Origin: Blumeriella jaapii
Taxonomy: Eukaryota > Ascomycota > Leotiomycetes > Helotiales > Drepanopezizaceae
Length of the DNA: 64,000 bases
Direction of reading: 5' to 3'
Assembly (NCBI GenBank): GCA_009599575.1
Contig: VWND01000014.1
Coordinates: forward strand, 124,001-188,000
Under the pieces are notes generated by a model. It was not told the origin of the DNA. It saw nothing but the letters and a program-made list of their open reading frames with translations, and did no database searches. Numbering within the stretch: position 1 is the first letter of the stretch; each line of letters starts with the position of its first letter. Positions 22,971 to 34,674 of this stretch are shown here, in pieces. Position numbers and translations under genes: made by a program.

Positions 22971-25298
22971 TCAACAGCGCTCAAACACTCGGTACAGCCC
23001 CTTCAAGTTCGCAATCTCCACCACACCAGCCTTCATCAGCGACTTCGTAGCAATCAACCTGGCTCTGAAGGCCGGGAACAGCACATCTTCCACCGCTCGG
23101 CCCACCTGCCGTCTCCGCGCTTTGATCTCCTCGCTCAATGCTTCTTCTGGGTCTTCCGGCCCAGGCGAAGGTGGGAGCTGCTCGGGCACGTAGTACGAGG
23201 CCAGTTCGCGCAGAAACGTGGCGAAGCACTCCTTCTCGTCGGTCCAGTTGACGTGCGGTCCCAGTCGGAGCAGGAAGCGAGGCAGCTTGGCAAAGCTGGG
23301 CGTGTAGCCTTTCAGCAGCAGCGGGAGACTGAGGAGGTCCCCGGCCTCAGAGAGCTCGAAGGAAAAGTACTCGAGGAGCATTTCCCGTCGCTCCATCAGC
23401 TGCGCGGACACGAGATCCACCACCTCCCGGACGTCGAAATCGTCGTCAGGGCTCGCGGCTGGCTGGGCGGCTTTCTCGTGCTCGGCTGCTAGCGCGAGAA
23501 GCTCGCGGATGGGCAGCGGCGGGTCGAGTCGGATGGTGCCGAAGTTGCCGAAGTCCGTGAGGCCAACTTGGTAGAAGTACTCGGCGGACACCATGCCGTA
23601 GTCGACGAGGAAGAGCTTGACGCCGCCCTGGATGGCGGCCAGGCGGCGCCGCTCGTCGACGAGCCCGACGAAGGTGTGCGAGGCGAGGATCTCGGTGAGC
23701 TCGTTGTGCATGGCGTCGCGGACGTCGGCGCGGAGCTCCTTGACGCTTACGAGGCGGCAGTTCACCGGGGTGCGGTCCGAGGAGAAATATTCGAGGTCGG
23801 GAGGGTGGGAGGCGGCGGCGGGGGTGGATTCGGGGCCGGGGGTGGCGCTTGTGCTGGCTCGGGATTGGAAGAGATGTGTGCTCGGGGGGAGCATGGAGGT
23901 GATTTTACGGAGCTTGGCGTCGGTGCGGACGAGGTTGTTTTCGTAGAGCTTGAGCTTGGGGGTGGAGGAGGAAGCAGTGCCAGCTGTGGGATTGTCGCCA
24001 TCGGGAGTCACAGAAGAAGGGAGACGGGCCCCTGGGAGGAGGGTCTGGGTCATGAAGGTGCGGCTTGTGTCGACGTTCGCAAGACTGGTGCGGATGTCGA
24101 GGCATATCTTTTCGATGATTTCGTCTTCGTTCAGGAAGTTCACTTCCCTCTTGGTGGGATGGACGTTGACATCAACCCGGTGAGGGTCGATGTCCAGACT
24201 AAGATAGGTCCAAGGATGGCCGCCTTTGGGGAGGAAGGCAGAGTAGGTCTGCTCGATGGCTTTGCGGATATTCGTCGACTCGACGGAACGATGGTTGATG
24301 AAGAGAAGGAGAGTAGTCTTTTTTACGTGATAATTAGCATTCGTGGTCCATCCATGGGCTCGATAGCCCCATTGCGAGTCGGTCGAAGTGAACTCGATGA
24401 TTTCGTTTGCCACAGAGCTTCCATGGATTTGTCGAATTCGATCAACCGTGGACGAGTTCGTCAGTGTGGAGATCGTCGTGCTGGCTTCCCCGTACTTCTT
24501 GCAACTGAAGGCCACGCCATGGCAGTGCACAGCATATCTCCCAATCACGTCGAGGATTTTGTTGTACTCCTCGGATGCTGATCGGAAAGCACGACGACGG
24601 GTTGGGACGTTGTAAAACAGGTCCTCAACCGTGATCTGGGTTCCTTGCCTGCCAGCAGTAGGCTTGGGCTCAGCACTTTGGCCTGGCTTAGGAGGAGCCA
24701 GACGGCCACTGTCGTAGTGGGCTCTCCAGGCACACTGAGAATCTCTCGTCTTCGTGGTGACGGTGAGATGCGCGATGTGGCTGATACTGGCCAGAGCCTC
24801 TCCTCGGAAGCCGTAAGTTCCGATGGAGGTCAAGTCCTCGAAGGATTGGAGCTTGGACGTCGTGAACCGCTCACAGAGGATGGGAAGATCTTCTTTCTGC
24901 GTGGGAGGTTAGATCTGATGCCCTTGGTTGAGCACAGTCATGGTTGGAGACTTGCAGAAATGCCATGGCCGTTGTCAGTGATCTGAAGTAGCTTCAAGCC
25001 TCCGTCTTTGACGAGAACTTCCAGAGATGTGGACCCGGCATCGACAGAGTTCTCAATCAGCTCCTTCAACGCATGCACTGGGGCGACGATGATCTCGCCG
25101 GCTGCGATTTTGTTGACCACATCTGGGTCGAGTGCCTGTCCCACGATGTCAGCATGGATTGAGACTCGAGGCGCGGAGGACGGCGACAACGCCCACACTG
25201 ACCCTGATCCTCCTCGGCGCCGTCAGCACTGGGAGAGGCTCGTCCGCCTTTCTCTTGGTGCCTCGGGGCGCCGAATCGACAGCCATAGGGCTCGACAT
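22971..25298 (-). CDS. MLH1: DNA mismatch repair protein MLH1
   Basis: The MutL-alpha subunit that partners with Pms1 in mismatch repair and meiotic crossing-over. Exons 25298-25203, 25135-24956 and 24896-22971, 733 residues. The GHKL ATPase domain shows [49 protein letters not shown] and [13 protein letters not shown]; then [14 protein letters not shown] closes the N-terminal half. A variable linker leads to the C-terminal dimerisation domain ending FERC, the conserved MLH1 terminus. The second intron (24955-24897) uses a GC donor (GCAAGT) with a CGCAG acceptor. The start at 25298 gives [17 protein letters not shown]; the next Met at 25286 is an alternative. Confidence 0.95.
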
Positions 25299-25962
25299 GT
25301 GTGCATGAACGCGGCTAGAGAAATAACATGATTGAGAGTTGAAGTTCAAGTTCAAGTTCAAGTTGAGTTGATGTTGATGTTGATGTTGAAGTAGACGAGT
25401 GGCGTGGAAGGGTGATGATGGATGTTGGGGCATCGAAGATGATCGCTTCGAGCTTGTCCCCAATACCCCAACTAACCCGAGAGCGGCTAGCTGGTTCGAC
25501 AACCGAGATATCTCTGGGACCTCCCGCTCATTCACCAGCTCCCCGATGTCACGGAATGTGACGAAGTGCTACCAAGTCTCTCGAAGGAAGACTTCTCTCT
25601 TCAATTAGACAAGCGGCACAGAAGCGAGAAGAAACAAAGATCATGATGGTCGTACAGTGGCTGTTTGTTCCATCACCGTCAAGCCATTCAACCTTCGGAA
25701 GGTCCTTTGCGAACCTTGACTCTTTCCCATTCTACCGAGCGAGTGCTCTCGGAATCTGTATCTCTCTCTTTCTCTCTCTTTCTCTCTCTCTGTCTATTTC
25801 TCTTTCTTTTTCTTTTTCTCTTTCTCTTTCTCTTTCTCTTTTTCTCTCTCTCTCTACGTGTGTGTGTCCCCCTCTCTCCCTCTCTCTCACACACACACAC
25901 ATTCTCTCCCCTCCCTTTGCTTCACGTTCTACTCTACTCACTCCTTCGGCTTACCGGACACA
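25299..25962. promoter_or_regulatory. Divergent region between MLH1 and the GMC oxidoreductase
   Basis: 664 bp holding both promoters. It has a TTCAAG/TTGATG repeat (25338-25390) close to MLH1 and a long TCTCTCT/TTTCTC pyrimidine tract (25760-25855) followed by CACACACA (about 25888-25900) in the leader of the GMC gene. No other element recognised. Confidence 0.5.
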
Positions 25963-28836
25963 ATGCTTTTTCAAGCTCCTTTACTTCTACTTGTCACCTT
26001 CGCTACCCTGGTCCTCTCGCTTCACCTCGATCCTCGAGACTTGGACGCTCCTTTCTTGCCTTGCTACGACTACATTATCGCTGGAGGGGGTATCTCTGGC
26101 TTGGTGGTTGCAAACCGTCTTACGGAAGACCCAGACGGTACGCAGATGAGCCCGGTCCGGTGGTGGAACTGCCACTGATGGCCTGACAGTGACTGTGCTG
26201 GTGCTCGAAGCGGGGGAGCTGTGAGTGTTGCAACACTGAGAGCGAGTGGCAAGTGCTGATGGGGATCTAGCGATAACTACGAGGATGTCGTCCTGTTTCC
26301 GATCGAGGACGGATATGGTTTGGGAACAAAGTATGACTGGAATTTATGGACGGTCCCGCAGACATACCTGGATGGTGCGGCACGACCGTACAATATGGGA
26401 CGTGGGCTTGGTGGAGGAAGTTTGATCAATGGAATGTGCTGTAGGCCACCCCCGGAAACGAACAGATGGGCCTGTGGTGACTCGAGCGTAGAGATCCGAG
26501 ATGTTTGCTGATAACATATTCTTGCAGGGACTCGAGGCGGTAGAGCTGATTATGATGCATGGGAGGCGCTTGGAAACGATGGTTGGGGCTGGGACGACTT
26601 GCTGCCCTACTTCAAGAAGGCAACTGACATTCTACTCTTCACAGAGCTCTCAAACTAACCTGGATCTAGAGCGAGAATTATACAGACAACGTCGATGCTG
26701 ACTTCAGTCACGAACTATATATCCAGCCGGATGTCAACACTCACGGCACTGAAGGTTATGTCCATGTCAGCTATCCACGATACTTTTACAACCAATCTCG
26801 TGAGTTTCTGCCATCAAGCTGTTCAGCCACCGTGCCAACTCTGACCAGACATGTTCCTTGACGGCCTCCGAGAGCTGGGTATCCCAGTTTTGACAGATCC
26901 GAACAATGGAACAGCAGCTGGGGGCATGCTCATACCAGACAGTATCAACCCTGACAACCAAACCAGATCAACTGCACGCCTAGGCTACTTTGAAGGCTTT
27001 GAGCACCGTCCAAACCTACATATTGCGAGCCAGCAGCATGTTACTCGCCTCCTTGTCAGTCCACAGAACTCGGGTCCCGACCTTAACTCTCGTGATCTCC
27101 CTTCTGGTGTGTGGATTAGTGGAGTAGAGGTGAGCACATCTATGTAACTTGAAGGCCTCGCTGATCCTCACAGTTTGCAACTGGGGGAAGTTTAGTCTTG
27201 CGAAATATGTCATGCTCAAGAGAGGTTATTCTTGCTGCTGGTGCGGTGCACACTCCTCAGATACTCGAATTGTCTGGCATTGGTGACGCCGAGATCCTTA
27301 CAAAATTCGACATACCTGTGGCCCTCAATCTTCCTGGGGTCGGAAACAACTTTCAAGACCACCCATATGTAGGAGTGGTATACTACTGTGATTCGTAGCC
27401 CTCATTATGTACGTGTAATGTGCTGACTGGAGAAGATGACAACGCAAGTTTTTTTAACATTCGGATGCTGAATTTCAATCCAAACCTTCTGAACCAAGTT
27501 TCCCGAGAATACTACGCAAACAAGACTGGTACAGCTACCTACGATCTCGCGTTCTCGAGTAGCTAACATTGTTTAGGTCCTTGGACTGCGGGCGCCATTA
27601 ATACCGTTGCCTTCCCTTCGCTCCCTTCTATCTCAAAGAATTGGACCATTATGATGACCGATGCTTCCACCCAGAACACAACACTGCATCTGCTTCCAGG
27701 TCTCGACAAGACCATCGTTGCAGGATTTGAAGCTCAAAAGAAGATTCTGGTAGATCTCATCAGTCGCGACGATGTCAGTGCGTACGAAATACTGAACGAC
27801 AATGTCGGACTTCTCGCCGTAGCCACCATGCATCCCTTCTCCAGAGGTAGTGTCCATATCAATTCGCCAAATTCCTTTGACCAACCTGCTATCGATCCAC
27901 GGTACTGCTCTAATCCCCTCGACTGCCAAATCCTCGTCGAGGGTCTCCTTTTCAACAATCGATTGGTCAAAACAACGGCGATGAAGAATTTAGACATAGC
28001 TCCATACTACCCATTTTTTCAAGATGCCACTCCTGATACCCTGATGCCAGCCATACAGCGCGGAGTCAGGACAGAGTTCCACGGCACCGGTACAACTTCA
28101 ATGCTGCCTCTGGACCTGGGTGGCGTTGTTGACACGCGTCTAAGAGTGTACGGAACGAAGAACCTGAGAATTGTCGATGCTGGAGTTTTCCCACTTGTCC
28201 CAGCTTCTCACTTGCAAGCTCCAGTGTATGCAGTGGCTGAAAAGGTAGATTTCCAAAGCGTGAGTGTGAGAAACAGCAAGGTAATGCTACATACAGGCTG
28301 CGGACATCATCAAAGCGGATAACGCAGGCCTACAACCCAAGGGTTGTGGGACTAACTCTTCCTTCGCACGTTCCGGTGCAGTAACCTCGAACCATTCTAC
28401 CATCTCAACTGTGGTAATCAGCTCATCGTCAACGCTGAGCACCAGCGGCCGGTCAACAGCCTCCACCTTTCCAGAGCTGTTGAACGACTCCGATCTAACC
28501 AACTTGACAGGCCTTTGGAACTCGTCATCTGCCTCTGCAGTGCATTCGTTGGTAGTTGCCTCTTTGGCAGCCGAAGACCGGGAAATTCCCAAGACTGATG
28601 CCATTTTGAATGCTGCTTCGATCCTCTTGCCTATGGCGCCTACTTCGACCCCTCCTAGGATCGTGCAGCAATTCACATTAAATGCTGAGACGTCGCCATC
28701 TCCATTCACGGGAGGTTCGGGAGTCGTGACGACTGCTGCTATTGTCACATCTGCACCGAAATCGATCGTTGAAAGCTCTTCGTCTGTGCCGACGAGCGTT
28801 TTGAAATTACGTTACTATGAGGGCGAGGGACGGTAA
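25963..28836 (+). CDS. Secreted GMC-family FAD oxidoreductase with Ser/Thr-rich tail
   Basis: Flavoprotein alcohol oxidase/dehydrogenase of the glucose-methanol-choline family (AA3-like); substrate not predictable. A signal peptide ([19 protein letters not shown]) is followed by the FAD motif [19 protein letters not shown], then [30 protein letters not shown], the family signature [30 protein letters not shown], and the C-terminal catalytic region [11 protein letters not shown] to [19 protein letters not shown]. After the last intron about 180 Ser/Thr-rich residues follow, which is unusual. Several short introns; one after [10 protein letters not shown] has a GC donor (GCAACT), since no GT is available there. 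Around 27370-27420 the frame meets a stop after [10 protein letters not shown] infer an intron ending at GGAGAAG, but its donor is unclear and a base error is possible. Exon positions there are approximate. Confidence 0.85.
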
Positions 28837-29047
28837 TAGCTGCTAGGATTTGGCGAGCTGTATGCGAAGGAAGGAGAAGACACCGTTAAGGACCTGAATA
28901 AATAGCTTCGTTTTTGTAGGTTAAATTTGTTGATGGATGTTAGTCCCGAGAATAAATACTGTGGGGAAGAGGATCGCAGTATCGTGTACATCCTTTTGCC
29001 AGTTATGCCAAAATATTCACCCTCGCCGTCAAGGGATGGGTGAAGGC

Positions 29048-29958
29048 CTATACTCGTTTTGAGTTTGTGGCGAGGAAGAGCACACAGACTCCTACTATGG
29101 AAAAAGCGATCATTGTTAGGACCTGGTGGGTGTTAGAATGGTGTTCTAAACGAAGATGCAGCGAAGCCAGATCAAGTCCAGATGCCCCTCGCCCATCACA
29201 AGTCTAACATATCCAAAGTCGCACCCTGACCAGCCTTTCCTCCCCCTTCTCTCTTTCTTTTTCGACCACCCACACATGGCCAAGCAGAGATGCCAACTCA
29301 CCGACTGTGTCTTCCACCCCGTCTGGACGATGGCAGCCCTCCGGCTGTACTTATTCACGGTCTTGATGTAGTTGCCGAAGCCCAGGGCCAGACAGCTCAG
29401 CGACAGCAGCCAGAAGACGATGCCGAGCGGCTTCGCCATGCGCAGCTCGACGGCGGAGGGCTGGGACTTGAGGTGGAAGGAGACGACGATGGCGATGGAA
29501 ACGACGGCCATGTAGAGGCTGAGGCGCAGGTAGGAGAGGAAGGTTCGCTCGTTGGCGCAGTGGTCGCGCGCGTCGGAGTCGGTGTTGTCGAAGAGGAGCG
29601 GCTTGCAAGTGATGGGAGTTAGTTCGATGTGGAGTGAAGTGAAGTGAAGTGAAGTGAAGTGATGTGATGTGATGAACGGGGAGGTGTAGCAGGGGACAGG
29701 AAACATGGTCCAGAGGAGGGGAGCGGGAGCATACGCCGAAGAAGGGTGGTGCGCAGAATACGGAATTGCCATGGCGCCTGTGCAAGTCGACGACCGTCAA
29801 CGAAGTGCTCTTCTGCGCTGCATAGGCACTCTTTCAGCTCTGGTCTAGCTTACTTACCTGTTGCCGACATCCACCGGCCGCGGGTGTAACGGGAGACCGA
29901 ATGGACGGTGGGTGTTGCGGATGCCGACCGCGTCTTCCGCGTCGCCTGCTGGAGGCAT
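29048..29958 (-). CDS. DUF202 (YidH-type) membrane protein
   Basis: Function unknown; small fungal membrane protein with the DUF202 domain. My model has four exons: 29958-29858, 29777-29735, 29601-29302 and 29122-29048, 172 residues. The core is NTDSDARDHCANERTFLSYL, typical of the family, then a first membrane segment (LYMAVVSIAIVVSF), a second (PLGIVFWLLSLSCLALGFGNY), the motif RRAAIVQTGWKTQS, and a third in the last exon (VLTMIAFSIVGVCVLFLATN). The intron 29734-29602 contains a GAAGT repeat. The N-terminal exon (MPPAGDAEDAVGIRNTH) is joined because it is the only start that keeps phase through both splice sites. Confidence 0.8.
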
Positions 29959-30460
29959 GTTTGCAGGGTGCACGCGCCGTGGTGGCAGCAACAAGCGAAT
30001 ATGAAGCTATTCGCAACTGTGCAGTTGAGTGTGATCGAGGTTCGACCGGATCGGATAAACAGCGCGCCGACGCTGTACTACATCCGGTTGTTTTGGATTT
30101 GTTTTGCCGAAGGATCCCGCCTTGAGTTATCGCCGGTCTTGGCGCTCTCTTATCGCCGCCGTGCGGCCAGGATCGACCTGCCTATCTGGGTTGTCCCACG
30201 TGCGGCCTTTCTCTTGTCGGTCTTCTCATCTTTTCTCTCATTTCTGACCCTCGACACACTTTTACGGCTTCATATATCATATCTCTATCGACTGTACGTA
30301 CTACGTACTTTGCTCTCTGCAACTTTCTCTCGCTGCGATCTCTCGCCCCCCCCAGCACACAATTGTTGGAGCAGGACATGCACTCAGCGAGCAGCTAGTG
30401 AAAGCCGGGATACACATATCATTTCCTCACGCAATATCTCACCTTTTCTCGTCCTTCGCG
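29959..30460. promoter_or_regulatory. Divergent region between the DUF202 and MATE genes
   Basis: 502 bp between two gene starts. It presumably contains both promoters; a TACGTACTACGTAC palindrome lies near 30294-30308. No other element recognised. Confidence 0.4.
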
Positions 30461-32598
30461 ATGGAGAGTTGCGCCAGGACGATCAAACAGCAGGCCAGCA
30501 GGAGCTCAATGGGTCGCTCGCCCTTCAACAGCTCCTCTTACCTATCCGGCCCCTTCCTCTTGGGATCCCCCATAGCTCAGGAATCAATCGCGCGAGACTT
30601 GGCGGACTGTGAGGAGGACGACGACGAGAGGTCCGAGACGAGTGATTCCAGCTCGGAAGATGACTCCTCGGGAAGCTCAACGGTGAGGCCAGACGCCGTA
30701 CAACACCCCATGGCGAGTTCGTACCACAGAGCAAGTCACGTCGCCTACGGAGGCGCCAGAGCAGCGGTGGCCCCGCACGTCAAAGAGCCAAACTACCTGA
30801 CGAAGAGGGAGAAGAAGCAGGCGAGGAATGAGGAGAGGAGCTTGCTGAGGGACAACCACCTTGCCCCCCCAAAACATCCCGTGCCGAAAGAAAGAGGGCC
30901 GCTGGGTCGCATGTACAAGTGGTTGTTTAGTCCGAGGAGACCGAAAGCACAGTCGGACGAGGAGACGTGTGAGGAGCCGTCGGAGACTTCTGCCTTGCTG
31001 GGAGGCGGGCCCCCGGAGTCGTCCCAGAATCGCCATGAGAGCTTGAACGCTCAATGGGAGGCCGCGGTTGCATCGGGCAAGATCAAGACGACGTGGCAGC
31101 GGGAAGCGAAGACGCTTTGGAAGTATTCGATTCCGCTCGTGGTCACGTTTGTGCTGCAGTATTCACTCACGGTCGCGTCCATCTTCACGGTGGGACACCT
31201 GGGAAAGGTCGAGCTGGGAGCTGTCAGCTTAGCGAGCATGACGGCAAATATCTCTGGATACGCGATATACCAGGGCCTGGCAACGAGTTTGGATACGCTT
31301 TGTGCGCAGGCTTATGGTAGTGGCAAGAGACACCTCGTAGGCTTGCAACTGCAGCGCATGGTGTACTTTCTGTGGGTTTTGACGGTGCCCATTGGCATAG
31401 TTTGGATTTTGGCCGAAGGAATCTTGGAGAAAATCGTCCCAGAAAAAGAATCAGCGCGACTTGCTGGTGTGTACCTGCGAATTTTGTTGATTGGAGCACC
31501 TGGATACGTATGTTTTGAGAGCGGAAAGCGCTTCGTGCAGGCGCAGGGCTTGTTCGCGGCCACGACTTACGTGCTGCTCATTGCGGCTCCTCTTAATGCC
31601 TTTATGAATTGGTTGTTTGTGTGGAAATTCGAGTGGGGGTTTGTAGGCGCCCCTATTGCTGTGGCTATTACGGATACCCTATTGCCTATCTTGCTGTTCT
31701 TGTATGTTCGCTGCGTGGATGGAAGGCAGTGCTGGAATGGATTCACTCGGAAGGCTTTCTGCAACTGGGGTGAGTGCTCAATCCCGATTCCGAAACTCAT
31801 GACTGATCGCCGTAGGGCCGATGGTCAAGCTCGCTCTTCCCGGTCTGCTGATGGTAGAAGCTGAATATCTCGCCTTCGAGATCCTAACGCTGGCAGCTAG
31901 TTACTTCTCAACCACGCATCTGGCCGCTCAAAGTGTTCTTAGTACAGTCACGGCGTTGACCTTCCAGATTCCATTCTCGATCTCCATCGCTGCGTCAACT
32001 CGCATCGCCAACTTGATCGGAGCGACTTTGAAAGACGCCGCCAGGACTAGCGCAGCAGTTGTAAGCAAAATCCCTCTACTCCCTTTCTCCTCTTTCTTTT
32101 CCTTGGGCCTCGCTAAGGCTGTCCTAGGTGATGATCACCGCTTCCATCATCGGCATCATGAACGTCATCCTGCTCTCCTCTCTCCGCAACATCATCCCCC
32201 AACTCTTCACCAACGACCAGGACGTGTCCGACCTCGTCTCGAAAGTCATGCCCCTCTGCGCCGCCTTCCAGCTCTTTGATGCTCTAGCCGGCAATTGCAA
32301 CGGTCTTCTGCGCGGCATTGGGCGCCAGGAGGTCGGCGGCTGGGTGAACCTGTTCTTTTACTACGGGGTAGCCATGCCGTTTAGTTTCTACACGGCCTTC
32401 CGGCTCGGGTGGGAGCTCGTGGGCCTGTGGAGTGGCGTTGCGTTGGCGTTGGGACTGTGAGTTAACTCGAGGAGCCTCGATTTCGAGACAGGGTTGCTGA
32501 CTTGGTGTAGGGTTGCCGCTGCCGAAGGATGGTTCATCTACAAGGCTGATTGGGACCAAGCTGTTGAGGATGCGAAGGAGAGGAATAATGCTTGGTAA
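30461..32598 (+). CDS. MATE-family multidrug/organic cation exporter
   Basis: Proton-coupled exporter of organic compounds, probably vacuolar or plasma membrane. Exons 30461-31769, 31816-32060, 32128-32456 and 32511-32598, 656 residues. A cytosolic N-terminus of about 210 residues is acidic and Ser-rich (SDSSSEDDSSGSS), then Lys/Arg-rich. The transporter core follows with two six-helix halves: the first starts LWKYSIPLVVTFVLQYSLTV and carries VELGAVSLASMTANISGYA and LDTLCAQAYGSG, the family signature; the second starts VKLALPGLLMVEAEYLAFE and includes FQIPFSISIAASTRIANLIG. The C-terminus is WDQAVEDAKERNNAW. All splice phases agree and there is no frame break. Similar to yeast Ycr061/Erc1-type MATE proteins. 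Confidence 0.93.
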
Positions 32599-33252
32599 TG
32601 TTCACGACCTACGTACACATCTCGCGGGATGCCGACGTACTCGTCATCTGAAGAGCGAACTGGGTGTTTATAGCAAACGCGGGTGTACAGCTGCCGCCTT
32701 TGAAGCAGATACATCACGATGTACCTTGTACACGACAAGTGCGAGTGCTAATTGACGAAACGCGGTGCTTCGATCACCTGTACGTGTTAGTGTCAGTAGT
32801 GCAATGCGTTAGTATAGTAAGTTTTGTACTTCATACCCTTTGCTTTGTGGGAAGCGGGGGTGCATTTGACGCTCACGGATGTGTGCTTTTGAGGTTTGAG
32901 CCACTCAACTTAGCATGGCGGTTTATAGCCACGTTCATTCATTGTTCCTGTGCTCGGGTTATCTGCCATGACCGAGAAACGAGTTTAAATCGCGAGGCGC
33001 AAGGCGGGCTGAAAGCAAATGCGGGTCTTGGTTCTTGGTAGGGAAGGGGTTAAGCGAGATTGAGTTGCGTAGGTACCTCGTGAAGTAAATAAAGAAAATC
33101 TGCGCTGATATCCGGCAGGAGGTGGGTAACCTCACGTTATCACAAACGCAACATCTGTCTATGCTAGGAAGTACTATACCAAATCACGACTGCCCCTGCG
33201 CTGGTCTATGCTTCGCGCTCCTGGCGAGTCGATACCATCTGAACTTATTTCC
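32599..33252. other. Intergenic region after the MATE gene
   Basis: I see no gene or repeat. Short open frames only. It presumably contains the MATE 3' UTR and the 3' flank of the HET pseudogene. Confidence 0.4.
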
Positions 33253-34674
33253 TCACACCACAACAATGCCCCTCTCCTCTGCTTTCTCGAACCAGGATTC
33301 CGCGAATGTTTCCGACTTCACACTATCGAAGAAGGATAACACACCGGGCCGCTCGAAGGCGTCGGTCTCGATACCGGACGTTCGCAATACTAGAGCCTTT
33401 ACGCCGCCCTGTACGAAGGAGTCTATGAGGAGACAACCGACCGTTGCTCCGGAGCCTAGGGGACCATAGCCGCCCTCGTTGGAGAGAGGTGTATCTGGGA
33501 GGATGAAAGACCTGGAGGCGCCATTGCTGCTCGGCACGCACTTCCTCCCTGGCGGATGGATCGATGCCCGGGGCTTTGCCGTCGACGTACGCGACGGTAG
33601 CTGTCACGGACCGGTCCCCGAGGTCTGACGGCGCCCTCTTTCACGGAGCCGAATGGGTCGATGCCACTGCAGACGGTCGTGGCTGAGATGACGCGGACGC
33701 GCCGTGAGAGCGGTTTCTGATCTGGGCGGGAGTTGCTCATGTGGCCGCCTTCGAGCGATGCCCACGACCACGAGGGCGTCTGGGTTCCCGGTGTGGGAAG
33801 CCTGCTCCCCAGCGGTCCCCCGACGGCGCGAGCGAGCTGCCCCTCCTGAGGGCGTGTCTTCAAGACCCGGCAGAGTAAGGCTTTTCAGGCAGGGAGATGG
33901 GCCTCCCACAGACCAGCGCCAGGTCGCTGCGCATCGATTTGTCGCTCGTGTGCAGCCGTTCGGCGACACCAGACAGCGCCGGCAGCCGGTTCTTCCTGAA
34001 GGTCAGATCCCGCGCTGGGTGAGGATCTGCGGCCACGTCTTGCGCTCGACCACGTTCCACCTCCAGGGCGCAAGACGTCCACGATCTTGCGAACGGGTGC
34101 GAAGCATGGATTCCCGCTCCTGTCGGTGCCGAGCACCTCGCTGGGCTGCGGACGACGGGCGAAGATGCCGTGCGTGGAGTTGGAGGCGACGCTGGCGGAG
34201 ATGGTCAGGAGAGATGCTTCGTAGATAGCGCCCGTGTTGGCGGCCTCTGTCTCCCAATCGTCGCCGTTGTCCTGGAAGATGCAGAGCGAGTCGATCGATA
34301 TGTAGTGCATCTGAAGTTTGCAGGTCATTCTGACCGCATCCTGGAGAGTCTTCGGTAGCGAATCCCAATCCATTCGATTCATTCGCGCTCCTAACGTATA
34401 CTTGGTAGTTCTGGGAGGTTGGTGGCCGCCCCAGCAATGGCTCAACGTAAAGTAGTTTCCCTCTCTGCCCGTTGTCTCCACCAATTTTACATCCAGAGAG
34501 CCATCGGCGCCGACAACGAGGAGCTTGGTAGGCAATTCCGTGTGAGCCGGTTGACGACAATCGGCATGGTTCCATACTTACCCAATCCTCGATCCACCTC
34601 CCTATCTGCTCAAAGCAAACTTCGGACCGCGAACCGATCGACACCTTCGGTCTCTCGGCTTCAGTACACGCCAT
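33253..34674 (-). pseudogene. Broken HET-domain (heterokaryon incompatibility-type) gene
   Basis: HET-domain proteins trigger non-self recognition and cell death in filamentous ascomycetes. On the minus strand the domain is readable in pieces in different frames: CFEQIGRWIEDW (about 34600), then ELPTKLLVVG, YFTLSHCWGGHQPPRTTKYT, YISIDSLCIFQDNGDDWETE and SLLTISASVASNSTHGIFARR (34535-34100), then ARDLTFRKNRLPALSGVAER (about 34000), AGLWEAHLPA (about 33900), PSWSWASLEGGH (about 33750), and SRSFILPDTPLSNEGG to WFEKAEERGIVVV (to 33253). At least four or five changes of frame are needed in 1.4 kb, far more than in neighbouring genes. No single open frame covers it, and the true N-terminus is unclear. 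I infer a decayed gene; sequence errors may add to it. Confidence 0.7.
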
